A stretch of 64,000 nucleotides of DNA from Opitutaceae bacterium (GCA_030693515.1 JAUYAK010000010.1:62001-126000); one strand, 5' to 3'. Positions 18,377 through 28,320 are shown, counted from the stretch's first letter. Notes: generated by a model not told the origin, from the sequence alone. A program made the numbers and translations.

Positions 18377-19354
18377 TCAGTTCGCGGCCGCGAGCCGCTG
18401 GATGGTGTCGAGCATCGCATCGCGCATCGCGGCGGGCACGTCCGCGACTGCCCAGCCGTTGCGCGCCACCTGCGCCAGCTCCGCGCGCGTGAAGGCGAGC
18501 TCGGCGGCGAGCGCCGCATACTCCTCGGTGATCGAGTTGGCGAAGGAGAGCGGATCATCGGTGCTCACGGTGCAATTCACACCGGCCTGCATGAGCCGCC
18601 GGATCGGGTGCGCGGCGAGCGACGGCACGACGCGGAGGCCGACGTTGCTCAGCGGGCACACGTCGAAGGTCGTGCCGGTGGCTGCGGCGAGCTGCACCAC
18701 CGTCGGGTCCTCGATGGCCCGCACGCCGTGCTGCACCCGGCGCACGCCGAGCACCTCGATGGCCTCGCGCACGCGCGCCGCGCCGTCGAACTCGCCCGCG
18801 TGGCACTTGGTGACTTTGCCCGCCGCACGCAGCCCGGCCCAGAGAGCGGCCGTATCCGCGGGTGTGGCCATGATCTCGTGGCCATGCAGGTCCACGCCCG
18901 CGAGCTGTTCCCACGTGTGCAGGCGATCGATGGTCGGGCGGAGGTCGCCGACGATATCGCTGCGCAGCATTCCCGCGAAGACGCGCACCTCGAGCCCGGC
19001 CGGCGCGGCCGAGCGGATCGCCGCGATGATCTCGGGACCGGGGACATTGATGAAGCCCGTGACCGGCAAGTGGAAACTGGTCTCTACGTAGCGGACGTTC
19101 TGCGCGACGTGCTTGGCGAAAATGAGTTTGGCTGCCTCATGGTAGCGTTCGGCGCTCGTGAACCAGGGCAGCGCATGATCGAGCAGGATTTGCTCGAAAG
19201 CGGGAAACGTCGCGTAGCGATAGGAGCGGGCGCGAAAGGCCGGATCCGGCGGCCACTTCACCGGATCCCACGCGCAGAGCAGCTCGTAGGGCAGTGCGCC
19301 CTCGATGTGCAGGTGCGTCTCGGTCTTGGGGAGCGCTTGGATGAAATCGTGCAT
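18377..19354 (-). CDS. Adenosine deaminase family protein
   Basis: Zinc amidohydrolase of the adenosine/AMP deaminase superfamily. The ATG at 19354 gives 325 aa ([19 protein letters not shown]); an ATG at 19402 lies inside a repeat and is less likely. Zinc ligands His14 and His16 are in [21 protein letters not shown] carries a further His and the catalytic Glu. [10 protein letters not shown] and STDDPLSFA (Asp) complete the site. The substrate could be adenosine, adenine or another aminopurine nucleoside; the family alone does not decide. It lies directly upstream of the RluD-family gene. Confidence 0.88.
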   Translation of the reverse strand: MHDFIQALPKTETHLHIEGALPYELLCAWDPVKWPPDPAFRARSYRYATFPAFEQILLDHALPWFTSAERYHEAAKLIFAKHVAQNVRYVETSFHLPVTGFINVPGPEIIAAIRSAAPAGLEVRVFAGMLRSDIVGDLRPTIDRLHTWEQLAGVDLHGHEIMATPADTAALWAGLRAAGKVTKCHAGEFDGAARVREAIEVLGVRRVQHGVRAIEDPTVVQLAAATGTTFDVCPLSNVGLRVVPSLAAHPIRRLMQAGVNCTVSTDDPLSFANSITEEYAALAAELAFTRAELAQVARNGWAVADVPAAMRDAMLDTIQRLAAAN

Positions 19355-19364
19355 GACGGCTTGA

Positions 19365-19414
19365 GGCAGGAGCCCGCTGGCGGGCGATTCAATCGCGCGC
19401 AAACGCGCTCCTAC
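19365..19414. repeat. Palindromic element (GTAGGAGC..GCTCCTGCC family)
   Basis: Read on the minus strand it begins GTAGGAGCGCG and ends GCGGGCTCCTGCC, with GCGAT and ATCGC near the middle. Its TAG (19411-19413) is the stop codon of the M29 aminopeptidase gene. It is the same family as 28837-28913 and is related to 37131-37196. Confidence 0.82.
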
Positions 19415-20532
19415 TTTTTCCCGAGCAGATATTCCGGATTCAATTTATGCAGGGCCTTGGGCACGAACTGTCCGTCTTTGCGGATGAGTTTGCCGTCGAA
19501 ACGAATTTCGCCGCCGCCGTAATCGGGGCGCTGGATGCAGACCATGTCCCAATGGACCTGCGACTTGTTGCCGTTGCCCACGCCGTCGTAGGCCTGGCCC
19601 GGCGTGAAGTGAAAAGAGCCCGCGATCTTCTCGTCGAAGAGGATGTCGCGCATCGGCTCCAGGATGTGCGGGTTGAAGCCGATCGCGAATTCGCCGATGT
19701 AGCGCGCGCCCGGATCGCTATCGAGGATTTCGTTGAGGCGTTTCGTGTTGCTGGAGGTCGCGGCGGTGATGCGGCCGCGCTTGAACTCGAGGCGGATATT
19801 ATCGAACGACGCGCCGAGATAGACCGTGGGGGCGTTGTATTGGATGTGGCCCTCGACGCTGTCCTTCACCGGGCAGGAGAAGACCTCGCCGTCGGGGATA
19901 TTGCGGAGGCCGCCGCAGGGCTGCGCGCCGATGCCCTTGATCGAGAAACGCAGGTCGGTGCCGGGGCCGGTGATGTGCACGCGGTCGGTCTTCTTCATCA
20001 GGTCCGCCAGCGCCTTCATGCCGGGCACCATGCGCGCGTAGTCGAGGGTGCAGACGTTGAAATAAAAATCCTCGAAGGCCTCAGTGCTCATGCTGGCCTG
20101 CTGCGCCATCGCCGAGGTCGGCCAGCGGAGGACGACCCACTTGGTCCGGCCCACCCGGTAATCGAGCACCGGCTTCATGAGGCGGGAGACGAGCTGCACG
20201 CGATCCGAGGGGACATCGGAGGCCTCGAAGATGTTATCCGAGCCGCGCAGCGCGATGTAGGCGTCCATCTTCTGCATGCGGGCGAGCTCGATCTCGGCGT
20301 GCGGCGCAAACTGCGCCTCCTCGGCGCCCAGCGACATCTCGCGCGCGACCCGCGCGCGGTGGAGCTGCACATACGGATGGGCGCCGCGGGCCCGGGTGGC
20401 GCGGATGAGGGCGATGACCATCGCATCGGGCACATCGAAGGCGTCGATGAGCACGCGCTCGCCGGCCTTCAGCGCCGTGGAAAATCCGGTGAGGCCCTCG
20501 GCCAGCTGCATGTAGCGCGGATCGATAATCAT
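19411..20532 (-). CDS. M29-family aminopeptidase
   Basis: Metal-dependent exopeptidase (AmpS/T, thermophilic aminopeptidase family), cytoplasmic, 373 aa. Features: N-terminal domain ([28 protein letters not shown]), then the metal-site segment [49 protein letters not shown] and [10 protein letters not shown] with [14 protein letters not shown] at the end. These provide the expected Glu, Glu, His, His and Asp ligands. Stop TAG comes from a palindromic element. It starts next to a long repeat-filled gap. Confidence 0.9.
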   Translation of the reverse strand: MIIDPRYMQLAEGLTGFSTALKAGERVLIDAFDVPDAMVIALIRATRARGAHPYVQLHRARVAREMSLGAEEAQFAPHAEIELARMQKMDAYIALRGSDNIFEASDVPSDRVQLVSRLMKPVLDYRVGRTKWVVLRWPTSAMAQQASMSTEAFEDFYFNVCTLDYARMVPGMKALADLMKKTDRVHITGPGTDLRFSIKGIGAQPCGGLRNIPDGEVFSCPVKDSVEGHIQYNAPTVYLGASFDNIRLEFKRGRITAATSSNTKRLNEILDSDPGARYIGEFAIGFNPHILEPMRDILFDEKIAGSFHFTPGQAYDGVGNGNKSQVHWDMVCIQRPDYGGGEIRFDGKLIRKDGQFVPKALHKLNPEYLLGKK

Positions 20533-20590
20533 GGTGGGCGACCACTAACGGCGCGGGCCTGTGATGCCGCAAGGGGAAAGGCGGGCGGCC

Positions 20591-20792
20591 GTAGGGCCTG
20601 AACTGGCTCAGGCCAGGCCTCAGTGGGCGTCGAAAAAGGGTTCAGTTGTTTGTCATTCTGAGCGGAGCGAAGAATCCAGCAGGAGCCTCGCCCCTCTCAA
20701 AGCGCCGCGAGGATCGAAGTGGATTCTTCGCTCCGCTCAGAATGACAGTCCTTTTAGACATCCTCTCAGCAAGCTGAGGCCCTTGTTGCTAC
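20591..20792. repeat. Nested palindromic elements between the M29 aminopeptidase gene and lpxK
   Basis: A GTAGGGCCTGA-family element appears split. Its left half is 20591-20623 (GTAGGGCCTGAACTGG... to GGCCTCAG) and its right half is 20765-20792 (CTCAGCAAGCTGAGGCCC...GCTAC). Between them lies a different palindrome with perfect 28-bp arms 20651-20678 and 20720-20747 (TGTCATTCTGAGCGG...). CTCAG occurs at both junctions (20619-20623, 20765-20769), like a 5-bp target duplication. Together this fills the gap 20533-20797, in which I see no gene. Confidence 0.78.
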
Positions 20793-20797
20793 AAAAA

Positions 20798-22009
20798 TCA
20801 AAACCCCGCCCGGCTACCCTTTTGCGGGAAACAGATCCGGCCCACGGCCTCATCGAAATCCGCGGCCCCGCGCAAAATCTCGATCTCGAGGCGCAGGTGG
20901 TAGAGCGGCAGCGGGCACGGCAGATTGGCGGCGATGCGGACGGCGTCCTTTTCCGTCGTCACGAGGCACGCGGCGCGCTCGCGCTGCGCCATCGCGAAGA
21001 GTTCGGCCAGATCCTCCTGGTCGAAGCGGTAGTGGTCGAGGAAACGCTCGCGGCCGACGAGCAAGGCGCCGTAGTCACGGAGGAACTTTTCGAAGCTCTC
21101 CGGCGTGGCGATCCCGCTGAACGCGAACACCCGCCGCCCCTTCAGGAACGCCAGCTCCTCGCGCGCCCCCGGCGCGCCCTCGGCGACGCCGAAGCGCCGC
21201 AGATACTGCGGGCGGTGTGCGCACTCGATGATGTCGGCGGCGGGATTGTGCGCGGTGATCAGGGCCTCGAGCTCGGGGTCGCGCTGGCCGTTGGACTTGG
21301 TGAGGAACACATAGCTCGCGCGCTTCAGGTGCTTGATGGGCTCGCGGAGGATACCGCGCGGGAGGAGGTGGCCGTTGCCGAAGGGATTGGTCTTGTCCAC
21401 GAGGAGCAGGTTGAGGCTCCCCTTGAGCGGCAGGTATTGGAAACCGTCGTCGAGCACGAGCGTGTCGCAGCCGAATTCCTTGATCGCATACTCGCCGGCT
21501 TTCACACGGTTCTTGTCCACGAGCACGATCACGCCGGGGAGATTTTTCGCCAGCATGTAGGGCTCGTCGCCGGCCTGCTCGCTGTCGAGCAGCACTTCGT
21601 GGCCGTCGCTCACGATGCGCGGCGGCGGGGGCTCGGTGTGCGTGAGCTCCCACCACCATTTTTTCCAGAGCGGCGGGGCCTTGCTTTTGTAGCCGCGGCT
21701 GAGGATGGCGACGCGCCGGCCGCGGTCGCGCAGCGCCCGCGCGAATTTCTCGACCACTGGCGTCTTGCCCGTGCCGCCGACGGTGAGGTTGCCCACCACA
21801 ACGACCAGACAGCCCAGCGGCTGATCGTGGAGGATGCGGTGGCGGTAGAGCCACAGCCGCGCCTGCGCGATCCCGTTGAACAGCCAGGAGAGCACCTGCA
21901 AAAACGCCCCGTAGATCGCCGCCCCTACGCCCGCGCGCCGCCCATAGATGAGATCGATCGTGTAGAGTTCGAGGGCGTTGACCTTCTTCTTCAGCCAGGG
22001 CTGCGACAT
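20798..22009 (-). CDS. lpxK: Tetraacyldisaccharide 4'-kinase (lipid A synthesis)
   Basis: Phosphorylates the 4' position of the lipid A disaccharide at the inner membrane, so this organism makes LPS. 403 aa, longer than E. coli LpxK (328 aa) mainly through inserts such as [22 protein letters not shown]. Walker [22 protein letters not shown] is near residues 72-92 and follows a hydrophobic N-terminal anchor ([20 protein letters not shown]). [27 protein letters not shown] and [10 protein letters not shown] follow. Divergent from the aminotransferase gene across 70 nt. Confidence 0.94.
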   Translation of the reverse strand: MSQPWLKKKVNALELYTIDLIYGRRAGVGAAIYGAFLQVLSWLFNGIAQARLWLYRHRILHDQPLGCLVVVVGNLTVGGTGKTPVVEKFARALRDRGRRVAILSRGYKSKAPPLWKKWWWELTHTEPPPPRIVSDGHEVLLDSEQAGDEPYMLAKNLPGVIVLVDKNRVKAGEYAIKEFGCDTLVLDDGFQYLPLKGSLNLLLVDKTNPFGNGHLLPRGILREPIKHLKRASYVFLTKSNGQRDPELEALITAHNPAADIIECAHRPQYLRRFGVAEGAPGAREELAFLKGRRVFAFSGIATPESFEKFLRDYGALLVGRERFLDHYRFDQEDLAELFAMAQRERAACLVTTEKDAVRIAANLPCPLPLYHLRLEIEILRGAADFDEAVGRICFPQKGSRAGF

Positions 22010-22079
22010 GCGTAAATAGGAATCAAGGTTGACGCGCCCTCACGCACAAACACTTTTCGGCCGCCTACGCGTGCATTCC

Positions 22080-23171
22080 ATGAGCTACAAACTTTTCATT
22101 CCCGGTCCCATCGCCGTCTCGGAGAAGACCCTCCGCGCCATGTCGCAGCCCATGATCGGGCACCGCAGCACGGATTTCGTCGCGCTCTACAACTCCATCC
22201 AGCCGGAGCTGCAGGCCCTCTGCTACACCATGGACCCCGTCTATCTCTCGACCAGCAGCGCCTGGGGCGTGATGGAGGGTTCCCTCCGCAACGTCGTGAA
22301 AAAGAAGGTGCTCAACTGCATGAACGGCGCCTTCTCCGACAAGTGGTATGATGTCGCGCTCCGCTGCGGCAAGCAGGCCACCGCGCTTAAATTCGAGTGG
22401 GGCCAGCCCGTCGATCCCGAGGCCATCCGCAAGGAGCTCGCCACTGGCGCCTACGACGCCCTCACCCTCATCCACAACGAGACCTCGTGCGGCTGCATGA
22501 GCGACCTCGCTGCGATCATGAAGGTCGTGCGCGAGTTCCCCGACGTCATCGCGATCGTCGACACCGTCAGCTCGCTCAGCGCCCTCCCGATCAAGAAGGA
22601 CGAACTCGGCATCGACGTGCTCGTCGCCGGCTCGCAGAAGGCCTTCGCGCTCCCGCCCGGCCTCTCGTTCCTCTCAGTCTCCAAGAAGGCGCTCGACCGC
22701 GCCGCGACCATGAGCGACCGCGGCTACTATTTCGACTACGTCGAATTCCAGAAAAACCACGAGGCCGGCATGACGCCGAGCACGCCGGTGATTTCGCTCT
22801 TCTACGCGCTCCGCTCAAAACTCGACGACATCAAGGCCGAGGGCCTCGAGAACCGCTACGCCCGCCACGCGCGCCTGAACCAGACCGTGCGCGACTTCGT
22901 CTTCGCGAAAGGCTTCAAGCTGTTCCCCAAGGAGGGCTACGGCTCCGTCACGCTGAACTGTTTCGCCAACACGCAGAACATCGACCTCGCCGCGCTGAAC
23001 AAGACGCTCAAGTCGAAGCACAAGCTCGTGATCGATGGCGGCTACGGCAAACTGAAGGGGAAGACCTTCCGCATCTCGAACATGGGCGACGAGACCGACG
23101 AGACGATTGCCGCGATGCTTAAGTCGCTCGATGCGGCGATGGCGGAGACGCCGAAGCTGCCGGCGGCGTAA
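22080..23171 (+). CDS. Class V PLP-dependent aminotransferase (serine/alanine-glyoxylate type)
   Basis: Small-subunit-like aminotransferase, 363 aa from ATG 22080 (MSYKLFIPGPIAVSEKTLRAM). Motifs: MIGHRSTDF, LIHNETSCGCMSDL, AIVDTVSSLSALPIKKDELGIDVLVAGSQKAFALPPG, where the Lys in GSQKA is the PLP Schiff-base residue. The C-terminal domain ends FRISNMGDETDETI. The family includes serine-glyoxylate and alanine-glyoxylate aminotransferases and phosphoserine transaminase of the SerC2 type; a role in serine/glycine metabolism is likely but not proven. A strong terminator follows. Confidence 0.9.
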   Translation: MSYKLFIPGPIAVSEKTLRAMSQPMIGHRSTDFVALYNSIQPELQALCYTMDPVYLSTSSAWGVMEGSLRNVVKKKVLNCMNGAFSDKWYDVALRCGKQATALKFEWGQPVDPEAIRKELATGAYDALTLIHNETSCGCMSDLAAIMKVVREFPDVIAIVDTVSSLSALPIKKDELGIDVLVAGSQKAFALPPGLSFLSVSKKALDRAATMSDRGYYFDYVEFQKNHEAGMTPSTPVISLFYALRSKLDDIKAEGLENRYARHARLNQTVRDFVFAKGFKLFPKEGYGSVTLNCFANTQNIDLAALNKTLKSKHKLVIDGGYGKLKGKTFRISNMGDETDETIAAMLKSLDAAMAETPKLPAA

Positions 23172-23196
23172 AACCGCCCCGCTTTCCTCCGCAAAA

Positions 23197-23223
23197 ACGC
23201 GAGCCGGACGGCTCGCGTTTTTT
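23197..23223 (+). terminator. Rho-independent terminator after the aminotransferase gene
   Basis: Stem ACGCGAGCC (23197-23205) / GGCTCGCGT (23210-23218), 4-nt loop, then six T residues (23218-23223). Confidence 0.93.
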
Positions 23224-23292
23224 GTTTTCCGCCGTGGTGAGCAAAACAATTTCTTGCACTTCGTTCGCGCGCCAGTAACCGCTCGCGACCAC

Positions 23293-26091
23293 ATGAAGTC
23301 ACTTGTCATCGCCGAGAAACCGTCCGTCGCGGCGGATCTCGCCAAAGCGCTCGGCAAAGTTCCCAAGTCCGGCGACCACTACGAGAACGACCGCTACGTC
23401 ATCTCCTACGCGCTCGGCCACCTCGTGGAACTCGAGATGCCCGAGGACATCGACAAGAAGAAATACGGCTTCTGGCGCCTCGAGACGCTGCCCATCATCC
23501 CGGAGAAATTCGGCCTCAAGCCCATCGAGGATTCCAAGGAGCGCTTCAACGCCCTGAAAAAACTCCTCGCCCGGAAGGACGTCACCGAAGTCATCAACGC
23601 CTGCGACGCCGGCCGCGAAGGCGAGCTCATCTTCGCCTATCTCTACCAGCTCACGAAATCCAAGCTGCCTGTGAAGCGCGCCTGGATGCAGACGATGACC
23701 ACCGGCGGCATCCAGGACGCGTTCAAGAATCTGCGCCCCGGCGAGCAGCTCGCCGGCCTAGCCGACGCCGCGCGCTGCCGCAGCGAGAGCGACTGGCTCA
23801 TCGGCATCAACGGCACGCGCGCCCTCACCAAGCGCATGTTTGGCTCCCGCGCCGGCAACGTCGCCTCCGTCGGCCGCGTGCAGACGCCCACCCTCGCGAT
23901 CATCTACAGCCGCGAGCTGGAGATCAGGAATTTCAAGCCGCGCGACTACTGGCGCGTGACCGCGACCTTCGAGGTCGCCAAGGGCCGCTACGAGGGCGTT
24001 TACCAGCGCGCCAAGTTCAAGAAGAACCCCGACGACGAGCACGATCGCATCGACCGCATCTGGGAAAAAGCCCTCGCCGAGGCCGTGCTCGCCGCCTGTC
24101 AGGGCCAGCCACTCGCGAAGGTCACCGAGGAGAAGAAGGCCAGCACGCAGGCCTCGCCCCGCCTCTACGATCTCACGACGCTCCAGCGCGAGGCCAACAA
24201 CCGCTTCGGCCTCCCCGCGCGCCGCACCCTCCAGATCGCGCAGGCGCTCTACGAGCGGCACAAGATGATCACCTACCCCCGCACCGATTCGCGCGCGCTG
24301 CCGGAGGACTACGTCCCGACCGTGCGCGAGACGATGGCCAACCTCGGCGGCGATCTTGGCGTGCACGGCGCGAAGGCACTCGAAGCCGGCTGGGTGAAGC
24401 CCAACAAGCGCATCTTTAACAACGAGCAGATCAGCGATCACTTTGCCATCATCCCGACCGCCTCCGAGGCCAAGAACCTCGATGAGATGGAAACCAAGCT
24501 CTACGACATGATCGCGCGGCGCTTCGTCGCGGCGTTTTACCCGGCGGCGGAGTTCGATGTCACCACGCGCACTTCGACCGTCGCGCCCGGCCACGATTTT
24601 AAGACCGAGGGCAAGGTCCTCACCTTCCCCGGCTGGCTCGCCGTCTATGGCAAGAACACCGTGGACGACGACTCGCCCGACTCCAAGGCCCTGCCCGCGC
24701 TTAGCGCCGAGGATGGCTCGCCCGCCAAGGCCAAGACCCACGATCCGGTGCTCCACGCCGAGTCCACCAAGCCGCCCCCGCGCTACACCGAAGCGACGCT
24801 CCTCTCCGCCATGGAAGGCGCGGGCAAGCTCGTGGACGACGAGGAACTCGCCGAAGCCATGAAAGAGCGCGGCCTCGGCACACCTGCGACGCGCGCCGAC
24901 ACCATCGACGGCCTGATCAACCAGAAGTATGTGGATCGCCCGCAGCGCGAACTCATCCCGACAGCCAAGGCCGAGCAATTGATCCAGTTTCTCGGCGCGG
25001 TGAAGGCCGACGCGCTCACCCAACCCGCCATGACCGGCGAGTGGGAGTTCAAGCTCCGCCAGATGGAGCACAGCAAATTCCCCCGCGCGAAGTTCATGGA
25101 GGAGGTCATTGAGCAGACCAAGGGCATCATCGAGCGCGTGAAAGGCTTCGAGGAGGACGACTCCGTCGCGCGCGTCACCGACATCCCCTCGCCCACCGAT
25201 GGCAAGCCGCTGCGCGAAACCCTGCGCGGCTACAAATCGCAGGACGGCGAGTTCATGATCTACAAGGTCATTGGCGGCCGCCGCATGGAGGAGGACGAGG
25301 TCCGCACCCTCGTCACCGCCGGCCAGATCGGACCGCTCGACGGGTTCATCTCCGCCAAGACCCGCGCGCGCTTCTCGGCGCTGCTCAAGCTCGTCAAGGA
25401 CGAGGAAAAGGGAAAGTGGGTCGCGCAGTATGATTTCGGCGACAAGGTCGATCTCGGCACCGTCGAGCCCTACTGGACCGATCCCGCGACCGGCGCAGGC
25501 CTCTGCGAAGTCGGCTCCAGCCACGTGCTCCGCGAGCGCGATGGCGAGGGCTGGAAGCAGACCTTCCGCATCGGCCGCCTCATGTGCCAGAAGCCGATCA
25601 CCCGCGAGATGGCCATCGCGCTCGTCTCCGAGGGCAAGACCGGCGTGATCGAAGGCTTCATTTCCAAAAAAGGCCGGCCGTTCAACGCCATCCTCAAGCG
25701 CGAAGGCCCGAAGTTCTCGTGGGAATTTCCGCCCCGCGCGCCCAAGCTCGACAAGGACGGCAAGCCCATCGTCCGCAAGGCCAAGGCCCCGCCCGATCTC
25801 TCGAAGGCCACCGTCATCGGCACGAGCAAACAGCACAAGGGCGCCGAGGTGCTCGAGACGCCCGAGGCCTTCTACGTCCGCAAACCAGATCAGGACAACC
25901 GGATCGTGATGACGTTGAAGAAACAACTCTGCGGCCTCGACCTGCCGAAGGAGGAAATCCTGCGGATGTTCGAAGAAGGCCGCACGAACCTCATCCAAGG
26001 CTTCATGTCCAAGCGCGGCATGCCGTTCGGCGCCTACCTCGTGCTCTCCAAGACGGGGGCCAAGGCGGAGTTCGAGTTCCCACCGCGGTAA
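23293..26091 (+). CDS. topB: DNA topoisomerase III (type IA) with extra C-terminal repeats
   Basis: Type IA topoisomerase that decatenates DNA. The ATG at 23293 (MKSLVIAEKPSVAADLAKALG) gives 932 aa. Toprim acidic residues are Glu8 and DAGREGE (105-111). The nucleophile is Tyr328 in MITYPRTDSRALP. ERGLGTPATRADTIDGLINQKYV is conserved. From about residue 640 there are at least three topoisomerase C-terminal repeat units, recognisable by GFISAKTRARFSALL, GFISKKGRPFNAILK and GFMSKRGMPFGAYL, which replace the zinc fingers of TopA. The length is larger than E. coli TopB (653 aa) because of this tail. Confidence 0.93.
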   Translation: MKSLVIAEKPSVAADLAKALGKVPKSGDHYENDRYVISYALGHLVELEMPEDIDKKKYGFWRLETLPIIPEKFGLKPIEDSKERFNALKKLLARKDVTEVINACDAGREGELIFAYLYQLTKSKLPVKRAWMQTMTTGGIQDAFKNLRPGEQLAGLADAARCRSESDWLIGINGTRALTKRMFGSRAGNVASVGRVQTPTLAIIYSRELEIRNFKPRDYWRVTATFEVAKGRYEGVYQRAKFKKNPDDEHDRIDRIWEKALAEAVLAACQGQPLAKVTEEKKASTQASPRLYDLTTLQREANNRFGLPARRTLQIAQALYERHKMITYPRTDSRALPEDYVPTVRETMANLGGDLGVHGAKALEAGWVKPNKRIFNNEQISDHFAIIPTASEAKNLDEMETKLYDMIARRFVAAFYPAAEFDVTTRTSTVAPGHDFKTEGKVLTFPGWLAVYGKNTVDDDSPDSKALPALSAEDGSPAKAKTHDPVLHAESTKPPPRYTEATLLSAMEGAGKLVDDEELAEAMKERGLGTPATRADTIDGLINQKYVDRPQRELIPTAKAEQLIQFLGAVKADALTQPAMTGEWEFKLRQMEHSKFPRAKFMEEVIEQTKGIIERVKGFEEDDSVARVTDIPSPTDGKPLRETLRGYKSQDGEFMIYKVIGGRRMEEDEVRTLVTAGQIGPLDGFISAKTRARFSALLKLVKDEEKGKWVAQYDFGDKVDLGTVEPYWTDPATGAGLCEVGSSHVLRERDGEGWKQTFRIGRLMCQKPITREMAIALVSEGKTGVIEGFISKKGRPFNAILKREGPKFSWEFPPRAPKLDKDGKPIVRKAKAPPDLSKATVIGTSKQHKGAEVLETPEAFYVRKPDQDNRIVMTLKKQLCGLDLPKEEILRMFEEGRTNLIQGFMSKRGMPFGAYLVLSKTGAKAEFEFPPR

Positions 26092-26105
26092 CGGTCGTTT
26101 CGAGC

Positions 26106-26177
26106 GTAGGGCGCCTGTGACCCGCCCTCGGTTCGGACACTCAAAGCGCAAAAGGGCGGGTCACAGACCCGCCCTAC
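26106..26177. repeat. Palindromic element (AGGGCGGGTCACAGACC family), copy 1
   Basis: Begins GTAGGGCGCCTGTGACCCGCCCT and ends with the AGGGCGGGTCACAGACC..GCCCTAC arm (about 26153-26177). The 3' arm is shared over at least 25 nt with the element at 53681-53749. It lies between topB and the next gene's GTG start. Confidence 0.85.
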
Positions 26178-26219
26178 TCTCCGCGGGAACTTTGCCCCCG
26201 CCGAGCCGTCTCGCACGCC

Positions 26220-27251
26220 GTGAACTCCGCGAAGACCTGGCTCGTCGTCCTCCTCGCGCTCACGACGGCGTGCGGCGGATTCGTCGCGTGGCAGCAGCAG
26301 CAGGAGCTCACCGCCCTGCGCACCGCCGCGCTGCCGCGCGACGAGCGCTCCGGCCTGCAAAAACGCGTCTGGGATCTGGAGAAGGCCAACCGCGAGCTGA
26401 AGAACCAAGCGACCTCGCGCCGTGAGGGCGACGCCGGAGGCGCCCACGCCGGTCCCGGTTCCCCCGCGGCGCGCGGCGGCGCCACCGCTGGCATCGCGAA
26501 CAAGGCCGACCAGAAATTCGACACGATGCGCGATCTCGTGGCCAAGCCCGAGGTGCAGGCGCTGATCCACCTCCAGCAACGCGGCGTCATCGAATCCCGC
26601 TACGCCGCGCTGTTCCGCCACCTCAACCTGCCGCCCGATCAGGTCGCGAAGCTCACCGCTCTGCTGGCCGAGCGCACCGCCTCCCTGCTGGATGTGTCGG
26701 CGGTCGCCCGCGATCAGGGGGTCGATCCGCGCAGCAACATCGCGGGCTTTCAGCAACTGGTCGCCAGCACCCAGGACGAGATCAACCGCTCCATCAAGGG
26801 CCTGATCGGCGATGCGGGTTTTGCGCAGCTCACCGGCTACGAGCAGACCCTCGCGCAGCGCAACACCGTGAGCGAACTCCAGCAGCGACTAAGCTACACC
26901 GCCGCGCCGCTGACCAACGCGCAGGCCGAACAGCTGGCGCAGATTCTCGCCAGCAATCCGCTCGCCCTGCCCGCCAATCCCAGCGCCACACCCAAGCCCG
27001 CCGCGCGCACCCCCGATCTCAACGCGGCGCTTGGCACCCTGTTGGCCGGCGGAGCCGACGCCGGACGCGCCCCCAGCCTGATCAGCCCGGCGGCCCTTAC
27101 CCAAGCCCAAGGCGTGCTCAGCCCGCCGCAGCTCACCGCCCTGCAACAGCTCCAACAGCAGCAACAGGCCCAAATGCAGCTGCGCAAACTCGTGGCGGAG
27201 ACGTTTACCCCCGACCCGCCGGCTCCCGCCGGCCCCGACGGCAAACGGTAG
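26220..27251 (+). CDS. Membrane-anchored Gln/Ala-rich hypothetical protein
   Basis: 343 aa with a GTG start. An N-terminal signal anchor (about 5-23, TWLVVLLALTTACGGFVAW) is followed by a coiled coil (QKRVWDLEKANRELKNQA), a Gly/Ala-rich linker (about 70-95), and a helical region that could be two-helix repeats (LFRHLNLPPDQVAKLTALLAERTASLLD; ELQQRLSYTAAPLTNAQAEQLAQIL). A Gln-rich stretch LQQLQQQQQAQMQLRKL and a Pro-rich tail end the protein. No motif for function. It is flanked by unrelated genes. Confidence 0.75.
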   Translation: MNSAKTWLVVLLALTTACGGFVAWQQQQELTALRTAALPRDERSGLQKRVWDLEKANRELKNQATSRREGDAGGAHAGPGSPAARGGATAGIANKADQKFDTMRDLVAKPEVQALIHLQQRGVIESRYAALFRHLNLPPDQVAKLTALLAERTASLLDVSAVARDQGVDPRSNIAGFQQLVASTQDEINRSIKGLIGDAGFAQLTGYEQTLAQRNTVSELQQRLSYTAAPLTNAQAEQLAQILASNPLALPANPSATPKPAARTPDLNAALGTLLAGGADAGRAPSLISPAALTQAQGVLSPPQLTALQQLQQQQQAQMQLRKLVAETFTPDPPAPAGPDGKR

Positions 27252-27369
27252 CCGCGCCCTGGCCGCACCCGCGGTATCCACCCCGCCCGTCATCATCCGC
27301 GTCATCCCCGAGAAAACCCTTGCCCGCCGCCGCGCTGGGCTGGAACCTCACCCTTTACCTTATCCGACC

Positions 27370-28320
27370 ATGATCGTCACCACCGCGCAGCTGTTCAAAC
27401 ACGCCTACGGGAAATACGCCGTCGGCGCCTACAACATCAATAACGCCGAGCAGGCGATGGGCCTCTTCAAAGGCTGCATCGACTCCAAGGCGCCGTTCAT
27501 CATCCAGATTTCCAAGGGCGCGCGGAAATACACCGACAAGCGCATGCTCGAGGCCATCATCCGCTCGGCCGGCGAGATTTTCCCCGACGCCATCTTCGCC
27601 GTTCACCTCGACCACGGCGACGAGCAGACCTGCTACGAGTGCATCGACTCCGGCTTCTTCAGCTCCGTGATGATCGACGCCTCACACGATCCGTTCGATG
27701 AGAACGTCGCCATCACCAAGCGCGTCGTGGACAAGGCCCACGCCAAGGGCATCTCCGTCGAGGCCGAACTCGGCATGCTCGGCGGCGTGGAAGAGGACAT
27801 CAAGGTCGAGGAAGGCAACGCGTGCCTCACCGATCCCGTCGAGGCCGAGGATTTCGTAAAGAAGACCGGCTGCGACTCCCTCGCCTGCGCCATCGGCACG
27901 AGCCACGGCGCCTTCAAGTTCAAGGGCAAGCAGTCGCTGCACTTCGATGTGCTCGAGAAGATCAAGGCCCGCCTCCCCGGCTTCCCGCTCGTCATGCACG
28001 GCTCCTCCTCGGTCCCGCAGGACGAGGTCGCCCGCATCAACGCCGCCGGCGGCCAGATCGCCGGCTCAATGGGCGTCGATGTGAACGAATACCTCCCCGC
28101 CGCCAAACGCGGCGTGACCAAGGTCAACATCGACACGGACGGCCGCCTCGTCTGGACCCGCGTCCACCGCGAGTATTTCCGCGACAAGCCGGGTGACTTC
28201 GATTTCCGCCCGCCGGGCAAAATCTTCATCGAGGAATACGCGAAGTTCATCGCGAGCCGCAACAAGCTCCTCGGCAGCGCCGGCCAGCTCGACGACCTGC
28301 GCGCCAGCCTGAAGAAATAA
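27370..28320 (+). CDS. fba: Class II fructose-bisphosphate aldolase
   Basis: Zinc-dependent cleavage of fructose 1,6-bisphosphate in glycolysis/gluconeogenesis. 316 aa. Zinc ligands and active site: VHLDHGDEQTCYECI, MIDASHDPFDENV, VEAELGMLGGVEED, IGTSHGAFKFKG, VMHGSSSVPQDEV, KVNIDTDGRLVWT. The start ATG at 27370 follows a 118-nt gap that should hold its promoter. A terminator-like hairpin immediately follows and touches the next start codon. Confidence 0.96.
   Translation: MIVTTAQLFKHAYGKYAVGAYNINNAEQAMGLFKGCIDSKAPFIIQISKGARKYTDKRMLEAIIRSAGEIFPDAIFAVHLDHGDEQTCYECIDSGFFSSVMIDASHDPFDENVAITKRVVDKAHAKGISVEAELGMLGGVEEDIKVEEGNACLTDPVEAEDFVKKTGCDSLACAIGTSHGAFKFKGKQSLHFDVLEKIKARLPGFPLVMHGSSSVPQDEVARINAAGGQIAGSMGVDVNEYLPAAKRGVTKVNIDTDGRLVWTRVHREYFRDKPGDFDFRPPGKIFIEEYAKFIASRNKLLGSAGQLDDLRASLKK

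Noticed and set aside
17531-19522. 663-codon plus-strand open frame
   Set aside because: Antisense to the RluD-family and adenosine deaminase genes, both with intact catalytic motifs.
20591-20792. Repeats considered as a CRISPR array
   Set aside because: Only inverted, not direct, repeats; no regular spacers; no cas genes nearby.
23758-26151. 797-codon minus-strand open frame
   Set aside because: Antisense to topoisomerase III with its active-site Tyr and Toprim motifs.
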